Shown: piece by piece, positions 25,682 to 34,769 of the stretch
Position numbering within the stretch: the first letter of the stretch is position 1
Layout of the letters: every line of letters starts with the position of its first letter
NCBI GenBank assembly: GCA_020627655.1
Contig: JAHDGM010000013.1
Coordinates: forward strand, 1-60,023
Direction of reading: 5' to 3'
DNA length: 60,023 nt
Source: Hellea sp.
Lineage (GTDB): Bacteria; Pseudomonadota; Alphaproteobacteria; Caulobacterales; Maricaulaceae
The notes under the pieces: model-generated
The model's database searches: none
Told to the model about the DNA's origin: nothing
Seen by the model: only the letters and a program-made list of their open reading frames with translations
Translations under genes and position numbers: made by a program

Positions 25682-26704
25682 ATGATTAGTCTATCTATCA
25701 TAGGGGGTTTATCCCTGGGTTACGGCTTTGGCCTTGGCGGGCCAGACAATCATGACCCGCTGGATAATGGGCCGTCCTTTTCCCTTTGGGTAACCCGCAT
25801 CATTTTGGTGACAGTGATTTTAACGATCGTAGGGGTTGGCAGTCTGGGCCAATCTGATAATGCTTATGATACCGCTTATGAGATAACCGTTGCAGCGCTG
25901 GCCTATATATTCGGGGTCTTTCTGCACAATGAACTCAATGAAACTGAAATCCGCATTGGCTTTGTGGATGATTTCATATTTGGTTTTTCAGGAACAGAGC
26001 AGCACGGCAAACCTGCATCCGCCATGAACCAGGCAGTTATCCGCCTCGTTACTTATTTTTTCAGTCCCTATATGCCGGACATGGCCTTAGCTCAAAACCT
26101 GAAAAATCTGCGGCGCTTCAAATCCATGGATTCACTTGAACTACAGGTCAGGATCGCCCGTTACAAAGCTCAAAACCAAACGCCAAACACTATTTTACGG
26201 CAGTTAGGCCTGAACAAGCCAGCGCATTTGAAAACCCTTTTCAATACGCTTTTAAAGATCGGGTCAGAAAATTTTATTTACAGTCCTGAATTCATTCAGC
26301 GTCTACGCCTGATAGCAATCAGCGCCGGTATGGATGAAGCTGTTTTTGATCGCCTGCATAAAAAATATGCCCCGGATCCGAATGCCCAGCCCGATCCCAA
26401 CAGGTTCTACCGGCAATATGAAGGGCAATCCTCTTCCCGGCAAAGCAGCTATCATAATTATAGCCCACCGCCGCCTAACCCGCTTAACGAAACACAGCAA
26501 AAGCTTGCTTTGTTCGGACTCACGCCAACGGCCAATCTAAATGACCTTAAGAAAAGCTTTCGGAAATTGGCCGTTAAATATCATCCTGATCGCAATATGG
26601 GACCAGATAAATCCGATGCACAGCGGGCTATCGCCGCCGAAAAAATGAAAGAGATCAATCTGGCCTATGACTGGCTTCAGGAAAACTGGACCCCCCCGAA
26701 TTAA
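25682..26704 (+). CDS. DjlA-like membrane J-domain protein
   Basis: The 340-residue protein has two N-terminal hydrophobic segments (about residues 1-20 and 36-54), a TerB-like helical domain (about 130-220), a Pro/Ser/Tyr linker (about 235-265) and a C-terminal J domain (about 275-338). The J domain has the essential HPD tripeptide in KYHPDRN. That order resembles DjlA, a membrane co-chaperone that recruits DnaK. The J domain would face the cytoplasm. Its stop codon overlaps that of dapF, which converges on it. I have not assigned djlA as symbol because the membrane part differs. Confidence 0.75.
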   Translation: MISLSIIGGLSLGYGFGLGGPDNHDPLDNGPSFSLWVTRIILVTVILTIVGVGSLGQSDNAYDTAYEITVAALAYIFGVFLHNELNETEIRIGFVDDFIFGFSGTEQHGKPASAMNQAVIRLVTYFFSPYMPDMALAQNLKNLRRFKSMDSLELQVRIARYKAQNQTPNTILRQLGLNKPAHLKTLFNTLLKIGSENFIYSPEFIQRLRLIAISAGMDEAVFDRLHKKYAPDPNAQPDPNRFYRQYEGQSSSRQSSYHNYSPPPPNPLNETQQKLALFGLTPTANLNDLKKSFRKLAVKYHPDRNMGPDKSDAQRAIAAEKMKEINLAYDWLQENWTPPN

Positions 26705-27540
26705 ACCGAGACTTCCTTTTCAAGTTCAACAGGCCCCGTCATGATCACGTGATCGTCACTTTCGCGCCATTCAATCTGTAAGACGCCACCATCGACCTGA
26801 ACCTCGACTCTGCGACCTGTTCGTGATTGACGAACAGCCGCCACAACTGCCGCGCAGGCCCCGGTTCCGCAGGCCAAAGTCATCCCAACGCCGCGCTCCC
26901 AGACCTTGAGGCGAATTTTATTTGGACCATCCACACGGGCAAACCCGACATTGACCTGCTCCGGAAAGAGAGGATGATACTCAATCATGGGGCCAACCTT
27001 TTCAGGCTTTGCTTTGTCAAAATCATCGACAAAAAAAACACAATGGGGATTACCCATACTGACGGCTCCGGGATTGGACAAAACCGGATCATCTATTGGC
27101 CCGACTTTCACGTCTATATGATGTGTATGCATGGCTTCTTTTAAGGGGACCTCATCCCATTCCAAACGCGGCGGCCCCATATCCACGGCAATACGCATAT
27201 CACCGGCTGAGCGGCATTTCAGAAGCCCGGCTTTCGTCTCAATAATCACCTCTGCTTTATTGCTTTCCTTTAGCACTAACCAGGCAATACACCGCGTCGC
27301 ATTTCCGCAGGCGTCGACTTCTCCGCCCTGCTGGTTCCAGATTTCCATAAACACATCTGCGCCTTGCGCTTTGGCCCGGCGCATGACGATCACCTGATCT
27401 GCGCCCTTCACGCCCATAGTTTGGCTGCCGGGTTTTGCCAGCGCCTTCACCCGTTCGCTGGTCAGTTCAAACCCGTCTCTTTCGCGAGCATCAAAAACCG
27501 CAAAACGATTGCCAGCGCCGTTCATAATCAGAAATTTCAT
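26701..27540 (-). CDS. dapF: Diaminopimelate epimerase
   Basis: DapF converts LL- to meso-diaminopimelate for lysine and peptidoglycan synthesis. The two active-site cysteines lie in DACGNATRC and in LACGTGACAA, and the N-terminal NGAGNRF motif is present. I start at the ATG at 27540 (MKFLIMNGAGN), which fits family N termini; an ATG three codons upstream is possible, and the frame is open to 27609. Length is then 279 residues, normal for the family. It is near mtaB and ftsY, as in many alphaproteobacteria. Confidence 0.95.
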   Translation of the reverse strand: MKFLIMNGAGNRFAVFDARERDGFELTSERVKALAKPGSQTMGVKGADQVIVMRRAKAQGADVFMEIWNQQGGEVDACGNATRCIAWLVLKESNKAEVIIETKAGLLKCRSAGDMRIAVDMGPPRLEWDEVPLKEAMHTHHIDVKVGPIDDPVLSNPGAVSMGNPHCVFFVDDFDKAKPEKVGPMIEYHPLFPEQVNVGFARVDGPNKIRLKVWERGVGMTLACGTGACAAVVAAVRQSRTGRRVEVQVDGGVLQIEWRESDDHVIMTGPVELEKEVSV

Positions 27541-27630
27541 AGCTCGCATATAGGCGGCCTTGCCCCAAGCCGCAATATAGGCTTGTATGCGCGCAAACCA
27601 AAACAACACCAGATTTATATGGGGAATGAC

Positions 27631-29835
27631 ATGACAAAACTCACCGCAGCACTTTTACTTGGCAGCGCCTTAATATTGACGGCATGCGGGTCAAAAACTG
27701 AAACACCAGAAAAAATGGAAGAAACGACCGTGAAAACAGATCGCAGCGATGTTGCGCATAAGGGCCATAAAGGTGTCAGCAATGCGAGAACCTATACAGA
27801 TGCCGGGAAAACAGACGACGATCACCTTTGGCTGGAAGAGGTTGAAGGTGATGCAGCGCTGGCCAAAGTCAAAGTCTGGAACAATGCGACCAAACCCCGC
27901 CTGCAAAACGATTCATATCAGACACTGAAATCTGATTTGCTTGAAATCTATAACTCTCCTGAGAAGCTCGCCAGAATTTCTTATCGCAACGGGGAAGCCC
28001 ATAATTTCTGGCAGGACGAAACCAATATCAAAGGCGTCTGGCGAAAAACAAGTCTGGACAGCTATAATTCCGATAACCCAACTTGGGAAACCGTCTTAGA
28101 TGTAGATGCGCTTGCCAAAACCGATGGGGAAAACTGGGTTTATAAAGGCAATAGCTGCCTCGCACCGGAATATGAACGCTGCATGGTCAATCTGTCCGAT
28201 GGCGGCAAAGATGCCGTCACTCGGCGAGAATTCAATACGCTTACCAAATCCTTTGTTAAAGATGGTTTTTACCTTCCAGAATCCAAAGGCAGTACGGCCT
28301 GGATCAATCAGGACCAATTACTTGTAGGCGTAGATTTTGGTGAAGGCACTATGACCGAATCCGGTTATCCTATGATCACAAAATTATGGACACGAGGAAC
28401 GCCATTAGCTGATGCACAAGAGTTAATGCGCGGCGAAGTCACAGATGTTGGTGTTTGGCCGACAAACTTTGAAAACGCGGATGGGGAGAATGAAATTCTT
28501 ATTATTCGCTCTGTAACTTTTTACGAGTCAGAGAATTTTTGGATTCCGCAATCTGGCGGCAATGCATTTAAACCTGTTAAACTTCCAATCCCAAGAAAAT
28601 CTAATTTAAGCGGACAGTTCAAAGATCAAATTCTTCTGACCCTCCAGGAAAACTGGCGTGGTCATAAATCCGGAGCTGTACTGTCTTTCTCAGCCGAAGA
28701 ATTTATGAAGTCAGGAAAGATCGAAACCCTTAATGTTGTTTTTGCCCCTGGCGCGCGCCAATCTATTAATAATTTTGGGGTGACAAAAGACGCCGTACTT
28801 ATGAGCATATCCGACAATGTATCCGGTTCCGCTCACCTGTTTGATTTTAATGACGGGAAATGGTCATCCTCAAAGCTGCCTTTCCCCGAAAACGGAAATG
28901 TCTCAATTGGCTCAACAAACGATAAAGAGAGTATTGCTTTTGTAACAACGGAAAGTTTTCTGGATCCAGATACATTATGGACAGTGAATACATCTGATCA
29001 GTCCATTTCCAAAACAAAGTCTCTACCGCACTGGTTTGATTCCAGCTCCATGGTCTCAAAACAGTTTGAAGCCACCTCATCTGATGGAACTAAAATTCCC
29101 TATTTCGTAATTCATAAAAAGGATATGGATCTCGATGGCGATAACCCAACTCTGTTATATGGTTATGGTGGATTTGAAGTCTCATTAAACCCTTCTTATA
29201 GCGCTACAATCGGTCAAGCCTGGCTCGAAAAAGGCGGTGTCTATGTTCTGGCCAATATCCGCGGAGGCGGAGAATTTGGCCCGGACTGGCATCAGGCCGG
29301 CCTGAAAACCAAACGTCAAATTGTCTATGATGATTTCATTTCAATTGCCGAAGACCTGATCGACCGGAAAATCACAAGTCCCCAGCATCTAGGTATTCAC
29401 GGCGGTTCTAATGGCGGACTTCTGATGGGTGTCATGATGACCCAACGCCCAGATCTGTTTAATGCTATTGCCATCGGCGTACCACTATTAGACATGAATC
29501 GTTATGATAAACTTTTAGCGGGCGCCTCATGGGTTGGAGAATATGGCGATCCGGATGACACAGGCGCTGAAGGGGCCTTTATCCGTAATCTTTCGCCTTA
29601 TCATAATATTGACCCTGATGGGGCTTATCCGGAAGCGTTCATTTACACATCCACCAAAGATGACCGAGTACACCCTGGCCATGCACGCAAATACGCTCAG
29701 CGCCTTGAGGACTATGGTATCCCATTCCTCTATTATGAGAACATAGATGGCGGCCATTCTGCGGCGGCCAACTTGGCTGAAAGCGCTCATAAAAATGCGC
29801 TCATTTACAACTATTTTTACGAAAAACTAAAATAA
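27631..29835 (+). CDS. Prolyl oligopeptidase-family (S9) lipoprotein
   Basis: This secreted serine peptidase of 734 residues begins with a lipoprotein signal peptide, lipobox L-T-A-C, so it is probably membrane anchored in the periplasm. The seven-bladed propeller region follows (about residues 60-450), then the alpha/beta hydrolase domain. There, GGSNGGLL carries the nucleophile Ser, TSTKDDRVHPGHARK the Asp, and DGGHSAA the His. The family cleaves short peptides, often after Pro. Translation starts at 27631 with GGGGAA before it; the frame is open much further upstream across dapF, which is only antisense. A strong terminator follows. Confidence 0.92.
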   Translation: MTKLTAALLLGSALILTACGSKTETPEKMEETTVKTDRSDVAHKGHKGVSNARTYTDAGKTDDDHLWLEEVEGDAALAKVKVWNNATKPRLQNDSYQTLKSDLLEIYNSPEKLARISYRNGEAHNFWQDETNIKGVWRKTSLDSYNSDNPTWETVLDVDALAKTDGENWVYKGNSCLAPEYERCMVNLSDGGKDAVTRREFNTLTKSFVKDGFYLPESKGSTAWINQDQLLVGVDFGEGTMTESGYPMITKLWTRGTPLADAQELMRGEVTDVGVWPTNFENADGENEILIIRSVTFYESENFWIPQSGGNAFKPVKLPIPRKSNLSGQFKDQILLTLQENWRGHKSGAVLSFSAEEFMKSGKIETLNVVFAPGARQSINNFGVTKDAVLMSISDNVSGSAHLFDFNDGKWSSSKLPFPENGNVSIGSTNDKESIAFVTTESFLDPDTLWTVNTSDQSISKTKSLPHWFDSSSMVSKQFEATSSDGTKIPYFVIHKKDMDLDGDNPTLLYGYGGFEVSLNPSYSATIGQAWLEKGGVYVLANIRGGGEFGPDWHQAGLKTKRQIVYDDFISIAEDLIDRKITSPQHLGIHGGSNGGLLMGVMMTQRPDLFNAIAIGVPLLDMNRYDKLLAGASWVGEYGDPDDTGAEGAFIRNLSPYHNIDPDGAYPEAFIYTSTKDDRVHPGHARKYAQRLEDYGIPFLYYENIDGGHSAAANLAESAHKNALIYNYFYEKLK

Positions 29836-29841
29836 ACTCAG

Positions 29842-29863
29842 CCCGGCATTTGCCGGGTTTTTT
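29842..29863 (+). terminator. Rho-independent terminator of the S9 peptidase gene
   Basis: CCCGGC-ATTT-GCCGGG is followed by six T residues, seven bases after the stop codon. The T run merges into the leader of the VOC gene. Confidence 0.9.
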
Positions 29864-29875
29864 AATGGAGAAAAT

Positions 29876-30328
29876 ATGACTTATAAACCCGATAACTATC
29901 AGGATGTAATTGCCAATTTGACTTTCAAGGATAGCGAAGCCGCTACGGCGCTATATGAAAAGGCCTTGGGCGCAAAGGATGTACAGATCATGAAAGCAGA
30001 TAATGGCTGGGTCATGCATGGCAATATGCGCCTTGGCGACACGGTCGTCTTCTTTAATGATGAAGCCGAATTTATGCCGCGCAAAGCTCCGACCGGTCCG
30101 ACAGCAGTCGCATTTTATATATATAACTCAGATGTGGATGCCGCCTATGATCACGCTTTGAAAAACGGTATGACATCAGTTTTTGAACCTCAAACTATGT
30201 TTTGGGGCGATAGGACAGCTGTAGTAAGTGATCCGTTTAATTATACATGGACTCTTGCCACTAAAGTCGCTTCACCCACAGCTGAGGAAATGCTCGCGGG
30301 ACAAAAAGCGATGTTTGGTAATAGTTAA
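29876..30328 (+). CDS. VOC/PhnB-like glyoxalase-fold protein
   Basis: The 150-residue protein has the two beta-alpha-beta-beta-beta modules of the vicinal oxygen chelate fold, starting FKDSEAATALYEKALGAK and, in the second module, FYIYNSDVDAAYDHALKNG. The WGDRTAVVSDPFNYTWTLAT ending is the signature of the PhnB/glyoxalase-like group. Activity is unknown for most members. A GGAG ribosome site lies a few bases before the ATG, within the tail of the preceding terminator region. Confidence 0.85.
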   Translation: MTYKPDNYQDVIANLTFKDSEAATALYEKALGAKDVQIMKADNGWVMHGNMRLGDTVVFFNDEAEFMPRKAPTGPTAVAFYIYNSDVDAAYDHALKNGMTSVFEPQTMFWGDRTAVVSDPFNYTWTLATKVASPTAEEMLAGQKAMFGNS

Positions 30329-30473
30329 GCACAATTTCAGAACAGCAAACCCAAATACGTCTATTCATATTATTATGAAGGCCTTGAAGGATTAGAATGG
30401 AACCATAGGCGATATAAACTTGCGCATTATGAGATGTCATCCTAGTCTCACTCAAAAATAAAAGGGGATGGAT

Positions 30474-31790
30474 ATGCTATCAACATGGCGGGCTATGAAG
30501 CTTTGGAAACGGGTCTTTATTGGACTGGCCCTCGGGATCATAGTTGGACTTGGCTTGCATTACGGCTTGGGTGCTGATCGCGGCGCGGAGATCGCCACTA
30601 AGTATTTCAAACCCTTTGGCGATGCATTTGTTAATTTAATTAAAATGCTGATCGTGCCTTTGATTGTCACAACTTTGGTTTCCGGTGTTATCGCGATGGG
30701 TGACCCGAAACGTATTGGCTCACTTGGCGCACGAACCATTGGCCTTTACTTGCTCACTACGTTTTTCGCCGTCTGGCTTGGCATCATTGTCGCGGCGATC
30801 GTACAGCCCGGGTCAGGCATGAGTGACCTTATTCAGTCATCTGCCGGGGCCAGCGACACTGTTGCTGATAAATTAAGGAATGCCGGGGCAGCGAAGAAAT
30901 CTTTATCAGAATATTTATTGGCTATCATTCCGACAAATCCAGTCGCCGCAGCAGCAAAGGGCGACGTCCTTGCTTTAATTTTCTTCTCCATCCTGCTCGG
31001 TATCGGCATTTTACTCACGGGAGAAAAAGGCAAACCTGTCGGAGACTTCTTTGAATCAGCCGCTGAAGTCGTCATGAAAATAACCATGATGATTATGGAG
31101 CTTGCACCTTATGGTGTTTTAGCCCTTATGGCATGGGTCATGGGCGTTAACGGCCTGGCGATATTAGGCAGTATGGGCAAACTTGCTCTGGCTTTATACT
31201 TGGCTTGTTTTCTACAAATCATACTGATTTATGGTGGTTTGATCGTGAAGGTAATTTTAAAGCTTCCAGCTAAACGGTTCTTTTTTGGTATAGCCGACGC
31301 TCTTGGCGTGGCTTACTCTACCTCATCATCCAGTGCGACACTGCCAGTCACAATATCCTGCGCCGAACACAATCTAGGCGTTGATAAATCTGTGGCGGGT
31401 TCCGTCCTTCCAATGGGCGCTACAATCAATATGGACGGCACTGCCATCTATCTGGGTATTGTATGCTTATTTGCGGCCCAGGCCTTCGGCCTTGATGTAA
31501 CAATGGGCACCTATTTCATGATAGCCTTATCAGCGACTATGGCCTCAGTTGGGGCTGCGGGCATTCCTTCAGCCAGCCTGTTTTTAGCCGTTGGATTGCT
31601 GCAAGGTGTATTCGGCCTTGATGAAGCTCAGGCAGTATTGATCATCGCCTTCATTTTCCCATTTGACCGCCTGCTCGATATGATGAGAACGGTTACGAAT
31701 GTCAGCGGCGATGTAGCCGTGGCATCAACCGTGGCAAAATGGGAAGGTCAACTTGACGAAGAGGTGTTCAAAGCTGTCAGCGTCCACTAA
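30474..31790 (+). CDS. Dicarboxylate/amino acid:cation symporter
   Basis: The 438-residue inner-membrane carrier is of the GltP/DctA family, importing glutamate, aspartate or C4-dicarboxylates with H+ or Na+. Family hallmarks are visible: the serine-rich hairpin YSTSSSSATLPVT, the GATINMDGTAIY motif and the final FDRLLDMMRTVTNVSGD. I start at the ATG at 30474 because AAAAGGGG sits seven bases upstream; the ATG at 30468 directly abuts it. Substrate preference cannot be told from sequence alone. Confidence 0.93.
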   Translation: MLSTWRAMKLWKRVFIGLALGIIVGLGLHYGLGADRGAEIATKYFKPFGDAFVNLIKMLIVPLIVTTLVSGVIAMGDPKRIGSLGARTIGLYLLTTFFAVWLGIIVAAIVQPGSGMSDLIQSSAGASDTVADKLRNAGAAKKSLSEYLLAIIPTNPVAAAAKGDVLALIFFSILLGIGILLTGEKGKPVGDFFESAAEVVMKITMMIMELAPYGVLALMAWVMGVNGLAILGSMGKLALALYLACFLQIILIYGGLIVKVILKLPAKRFFFGIADALGVAYSTSSSSATLPVTISCAEHNLGVDKSVAGSVLPMGATINMDGTAIYLGIVCLFAAQAFGLDVTMGTYFMIALSATMASVGAAGIPSASLFLAVGLLQGVFGLDEAQAVLIIAFIFPFDRLLDMMRTVTNVSGDVAVASTVAKWEGQLDEEVFKAVSVH

Positions 31791-31810
31791 GTCAGTCAAA
31801 CACGCAAACA

Positions 31811-32287
31811 CTAGTGGTGATGACCACCTGGGCCATGCGCGTGGCCATGGGCCAGTTCTTCGGGATCTGCCGGGCGTTTTTCAACCACTTCCACATCGAA
31901 GTGTAATTCCACGCCGGCAAGCGGATGATTCCCATCAATATAGATGTCATCTCCGTCCACCTTCATGACTGTGAAAACTGGCGCGCCGGGTTCTTGTGAT
32001 GTTTGAAACTGCATGCCCTCTGTTAAATTGGCATCGGACGGAAACTGATTCCGGCCCACCTTAAGGCGTAGATCATCATTTACAGGGCCATAGCCATCTT
32101 GTTCTGATACGATGATTGTCTTCTTATCACCTTTGTCCATATCAGGCAGAACATCATCCAGGCCTTTTACGATATGCCCCTTGCCCAACATGACATAGAG
32201 CGGGTCTTTGCCTTCAGAGCTATCAATCGTCGTGCCGTTTTTATCTTTAAGCGTATAGTGAAAGCCGATCACGGTAGGTATAGACAT
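31811..32287 (-). CDS. slyD: SlyD-type FKBP peptidyl-prolyl isomerase
   Basis: The 158-residue cytoplasmic chaperone/isomerase has an FKBP domain interrupted by the insert-in-flap domain, with GFHYTLKDKNGTTIDSS at the start and GNHPLAGVELHFDVEVV before the tail. The C terminus AHGHAHGPGGHHH is a short His-rich metal-binding tail typical of SlyD, which supplies Ni for hydrogenase or urease in other bacteria. It converges on the symporter gene, with 20 bases between stop codons. Confidence 0.9.
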   Translation of the reverse strand: MSIPTVIGFHYTLKDKNGTTIDSSEGKDPLYVMLGKGHIVKGLDDVLPDMDKGDKKTIIVSEQDGYGPVNDDLRLKVGRNQFPSDANLTEGMQFQTSQEPGAPVFTVMKVDGDDIYIDGNHPLAGVELHFDVEVVEKRPADPEELAHGHAHGPGGHHH

Positions 32288-32384
32288 GGTATTTCTTTCT
32301 TATCAGTTTGCGCTCGCCTGACACGAAAGCAACAATTGCACAAGGCTAAACCTCTTTTTAGGAATTGGGCGTCACAATTCTCCC

Positions 32385-33011
32385 ATGACTGGCTGGATCA
32401 AAATCATATTGCTGACAGGCTTAGGCCTTAGCGCATGTTCAACGGCACCAGAGCCTAAAACACCTGCTAAAGACTCGACGATTGATTTTACACCTATTCC
32501 CGGAAAACTGGCGCTGCCCGATCGTGTCGCTTTCGCACAAAAAGACCCGAAATGGGCCAACCATACTCTGGGGGGATCGGGCGAATCCCTAGGTACAGAC
32601 GGATGTCTGGTGACGGCGGCGGCTATGGCGCTTGGCAATCTTGGTTTTCAAACCGATCCGGGTGATTTGAACACACGTCTTAAGCAAACCCAGAGTTTTA
32701 CCAATCAGGGTTGGCTTATCTGGAGCGGCATCGATAAAGTGACGAAAGGCCAAGCCACGGCCCGTTATTATGATAGCGTCAGCAGCGAAATTATCGAAGG
32801 CTGTATGGCCGATGGCTATTATCCATTGGCCCGTTTTATTCTGCCAAGCGGCCGAACTCATTGGGCCGTCATAATTCGAAAATCTGAATATGGGTTTCAT
32901 ATGCGCGACCCGCTGCATCCTTCCGATCAACCTTTGATTTTCCCCAGGGGCGTTGATGCTTTTAAAGCGGTCAGATGTGTGGGGATGAAATCGGTTGGGG
33001 CTTCCGAGTAA
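32385..33011 (+). CDS. Lipoprotein with C39-like cysteine peptidase fold
   Basis: This 208-residue exported protein has a lipobox L-S-A-C at residues 15-18. From about residue 50 it follows the C39-like pattern: QKDPKWANHTLG, then the presumed nucleophile in TDGCLVTAAAMAL, and the presumed His in RTHWAVIIR, followed by MRDPLHP. Relatives are papain-fold peptidases or inactive binding proteins. Whether it cleaves anything is unknown. It is divergent from slyD and precedes comM. Confidence 0.65.
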   Translation: MTGWIKIILLTGLGLSACSTAPEPKTPAKDSTIDFTPIPGKLALPDRVAFAQKDPKWANHTLGGSGESLGTDGCLVTAAAMALGNLGFQTDPGDLNTRLKQTQSFTNQGWLIWSGIDKVTKGQATARYYDSVSSEIIEGCMADGYYPLARFILPSGRTHWAVIIRKSEYGFHMRDPLHPSDQPLIFPRGVDAFKAVRCVGMKSVGASE

Positions 33012-33030
33012 CCTGCGCGATACGCTAATC

Positions 33031-33059
33031 TTGATACCAAGTTCTTAAGTTTCAATAAT
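33031..33059 (+). promoter_or_regulatory. Putative sigma-70 promoter of comM
   Basis: TTGATA (33031-33036) and AATAAT (33054-33059) are 17 bases apart, each matching five of six consensus positions. The -10 ends 41 bases before the comM ATG. Confidence 0.5.
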
Positions 33060-33100
33060 ATTGTTCTTGATTTGTTCTATCCCAACTTTTATAAACCCTC

Positions 33101-34660
33101 ATGGCTGTGAGAATTTCAACCGTTGCTTTTGATGGCACTGAGGCACGTCATGTGGACGTACAAGTACAAATCACCAATACCAGTAAGGGCAATAACCTCG
33201 CCATTGTAGGCTTGCCTGACAAAGCCGTTTCTGAAAGCCGGGACCGTTTACAGGCCGCTTTTTCCGCTATGGGTTTTCGATTGCCTCATAAACGCACAAT
33301 CGTGAACTTGGCACCAGCAGACCTTCCCAAAGAAGGCGCTTATTTTGATCTACCGATTGCGCTAGCTCTTATGGCGGCAATGGGCATAGTCCCGGAGGAC
33401 GCCATTAATGACTGGGTTGCAATCGGTGAATTATCTCTGGACGGATCAATCACGCGTGTTCCGGGGGCTTTGCCCGCAGCTGTCCGCGCCAATGCACAGG
33501 GGCTTGGACTGATATGCCCAGCCGATAATGGCTGCGAAGCGGCCTGGGCCGGTGATCTACCCATATTAGCGCCAGAAAATCTGGTGCAAATTATCAATCA
33601 TTTTCGCGGCCGGCAAATGCTTACCAGGCCAGAGCCCGGCAAGTTACTAGATGATGACCATACAGTTGATATACGCGACGTTCGGGGGCAGGAAATCGCT
33701 AAACGCGCGCTCGAAGTCGCCGCAGCCGGCGGGCATAATATGCTGATGATCGGGCCGCCTGGATCTGGAAAGTCCATGTTGGCCGCACGCCTGCCCGGAC
33801 TTTTACCGCCCTTAACCCCTAAAGAACTCCTCGATGTCTCAATGGTTCATAGCGTAGCCGGCCTGCTGGAGCGCGGAGAATTATCTCGCAGAAGACCCTA
33901 TCGCGACCCTCATCATTCGGCCAGTATGGCAGCAATGGTCGGCGGCGGTGTTAAAGCCAAACCCGGCGAAGCTTCTCTCGCCCATCGCGGCGTATTATTT
34001 CTGGATGAACTGCCTGAATTTACAGCGCAAGTACTCGACAGCTTGCGGCAACCCTTAGAAACTGGGACAATTTCTGTAGCCCGCGCTAATGCCCATGTGA
34101 CCTATCCTGCTCGGTTTCAACTGATTGCCGCCATGAACCCGTGCCGATGCGGCACCGCTGGTGCTGACGGCATAGCCTGCAAGCGCGGCACACGCTGCGC
34201 GATTGATTATCAGTCCCGAATTTCTGGACCATTTATGGATCGCATGGATATACAGATAGATGTACCTGCCGTAACCCCAGCTGATCTGGCTCTGCCACCA
34301 GCCAGGGACACATCGGCCGACATCGCCCTACGCGTCGCCCGTGCCCGGAACATTCAAATGACCCGAAATAACGGTATGACAAATGCCGAACTCCCGCAAA
34401 ATCGGCTCGAACATGTTGCTGAACCCGCACATGATGGCCGTAAGTTGTTGATCCAGGCGGCTGAAACCTTAGGCCTGACGGCCAGAGGCTATCACCGCGT
34501 ACTTAAACTCGCTCGAACCCTGGCAGACCTGTCTGAAAGTGAAATCATTCAGCGCGTACACATAGCCGAAGCCCTCTCCCTACGCCGAGCTCGGAAAGGG
34601 CTAACAGTTGATTCAATGCAACAAATCAAGCAACTGGGTCGTCACAAAGCGGAATACTGA
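33101..34660 (+). CDS. comM: YifB/ComM-family Mg-chelatase-like AAA+ ATPase
   Basis: The 519-residue protein has an N-terminal Lon-like/ChlI domain (about residues 20-170), an AAA+ core with Walker A GPPGSGKS starting at Gly218 and LFLDELPEF as Walker B, and a C-terminal Mg-chelatase helical domain. A zinc-finger-like NPCRCGT...CKRGTRC insertion is also typical. ComM is a hexameric branch-migration helicase that helps integrate DNA in natural transformation. Its presence suggests, but does not show, competence. No other competence gene is nearby. Confidence 0.93.
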   Translation: MAVRISTVAFDGTEARHVDVQVQITNTSKGNNLAIVGLPDKAVSESRDRLQAAFSAMGFRLPHKRTIVNLAPADLPKEGAYFDLPIALALMAAMGIVPEDAINDWVAIGELSLDGSITRVPGALPAAVRANAQGLGLICPADNGCEAAWAGDLPILAPENLVQIINHFRGRQMLTRPEPGKLLDDDHTVDIRDVRGQEIAKRALEVAAAGGHNMLMIGPPGSGKSMLAARLPGLLPPLTPKELLDVSMVHSVAGLLERGELSRRRPYRDPHHSASMAAMVGGGVKAKPGEASLAHRGVLFLDELPEFTAQVLDSLRQPLETGTISVARANAHVTYPARFQLIAAMNPCRCGTAGADGIACKRGTRCAIDYQSRISGPFMDRMDIQIDVPAVTPADLALPPARDTSADIALRVARARNIQMTRNNGMTNAELPQNRLEHVAEPAHDGRKLLIQAAETLGLTARGYHRVLKLARTLADLSESEIIQRVHIAEALSLRRARKGLTVDSMQQIKQLGRHKAEY

Positions 34661-34769
34661 TTTAAAATTGCACTAAATTCGCAAAAACTCGCCTTTGGTA
34701 ATACATTTTTTAGATAATTTTTCGATTATGGCGCTGTAATTAGCCCAATTTGGGACGAAAGAGGCTTGC

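Noticed and set aside
27364-27630. Long N-terminal extension of the S9 peptidase across dapF
   Set aside because: It is antisense to dapF, and the ATG at 27631 gives a proper lipoprotein signal with a ribosome site.
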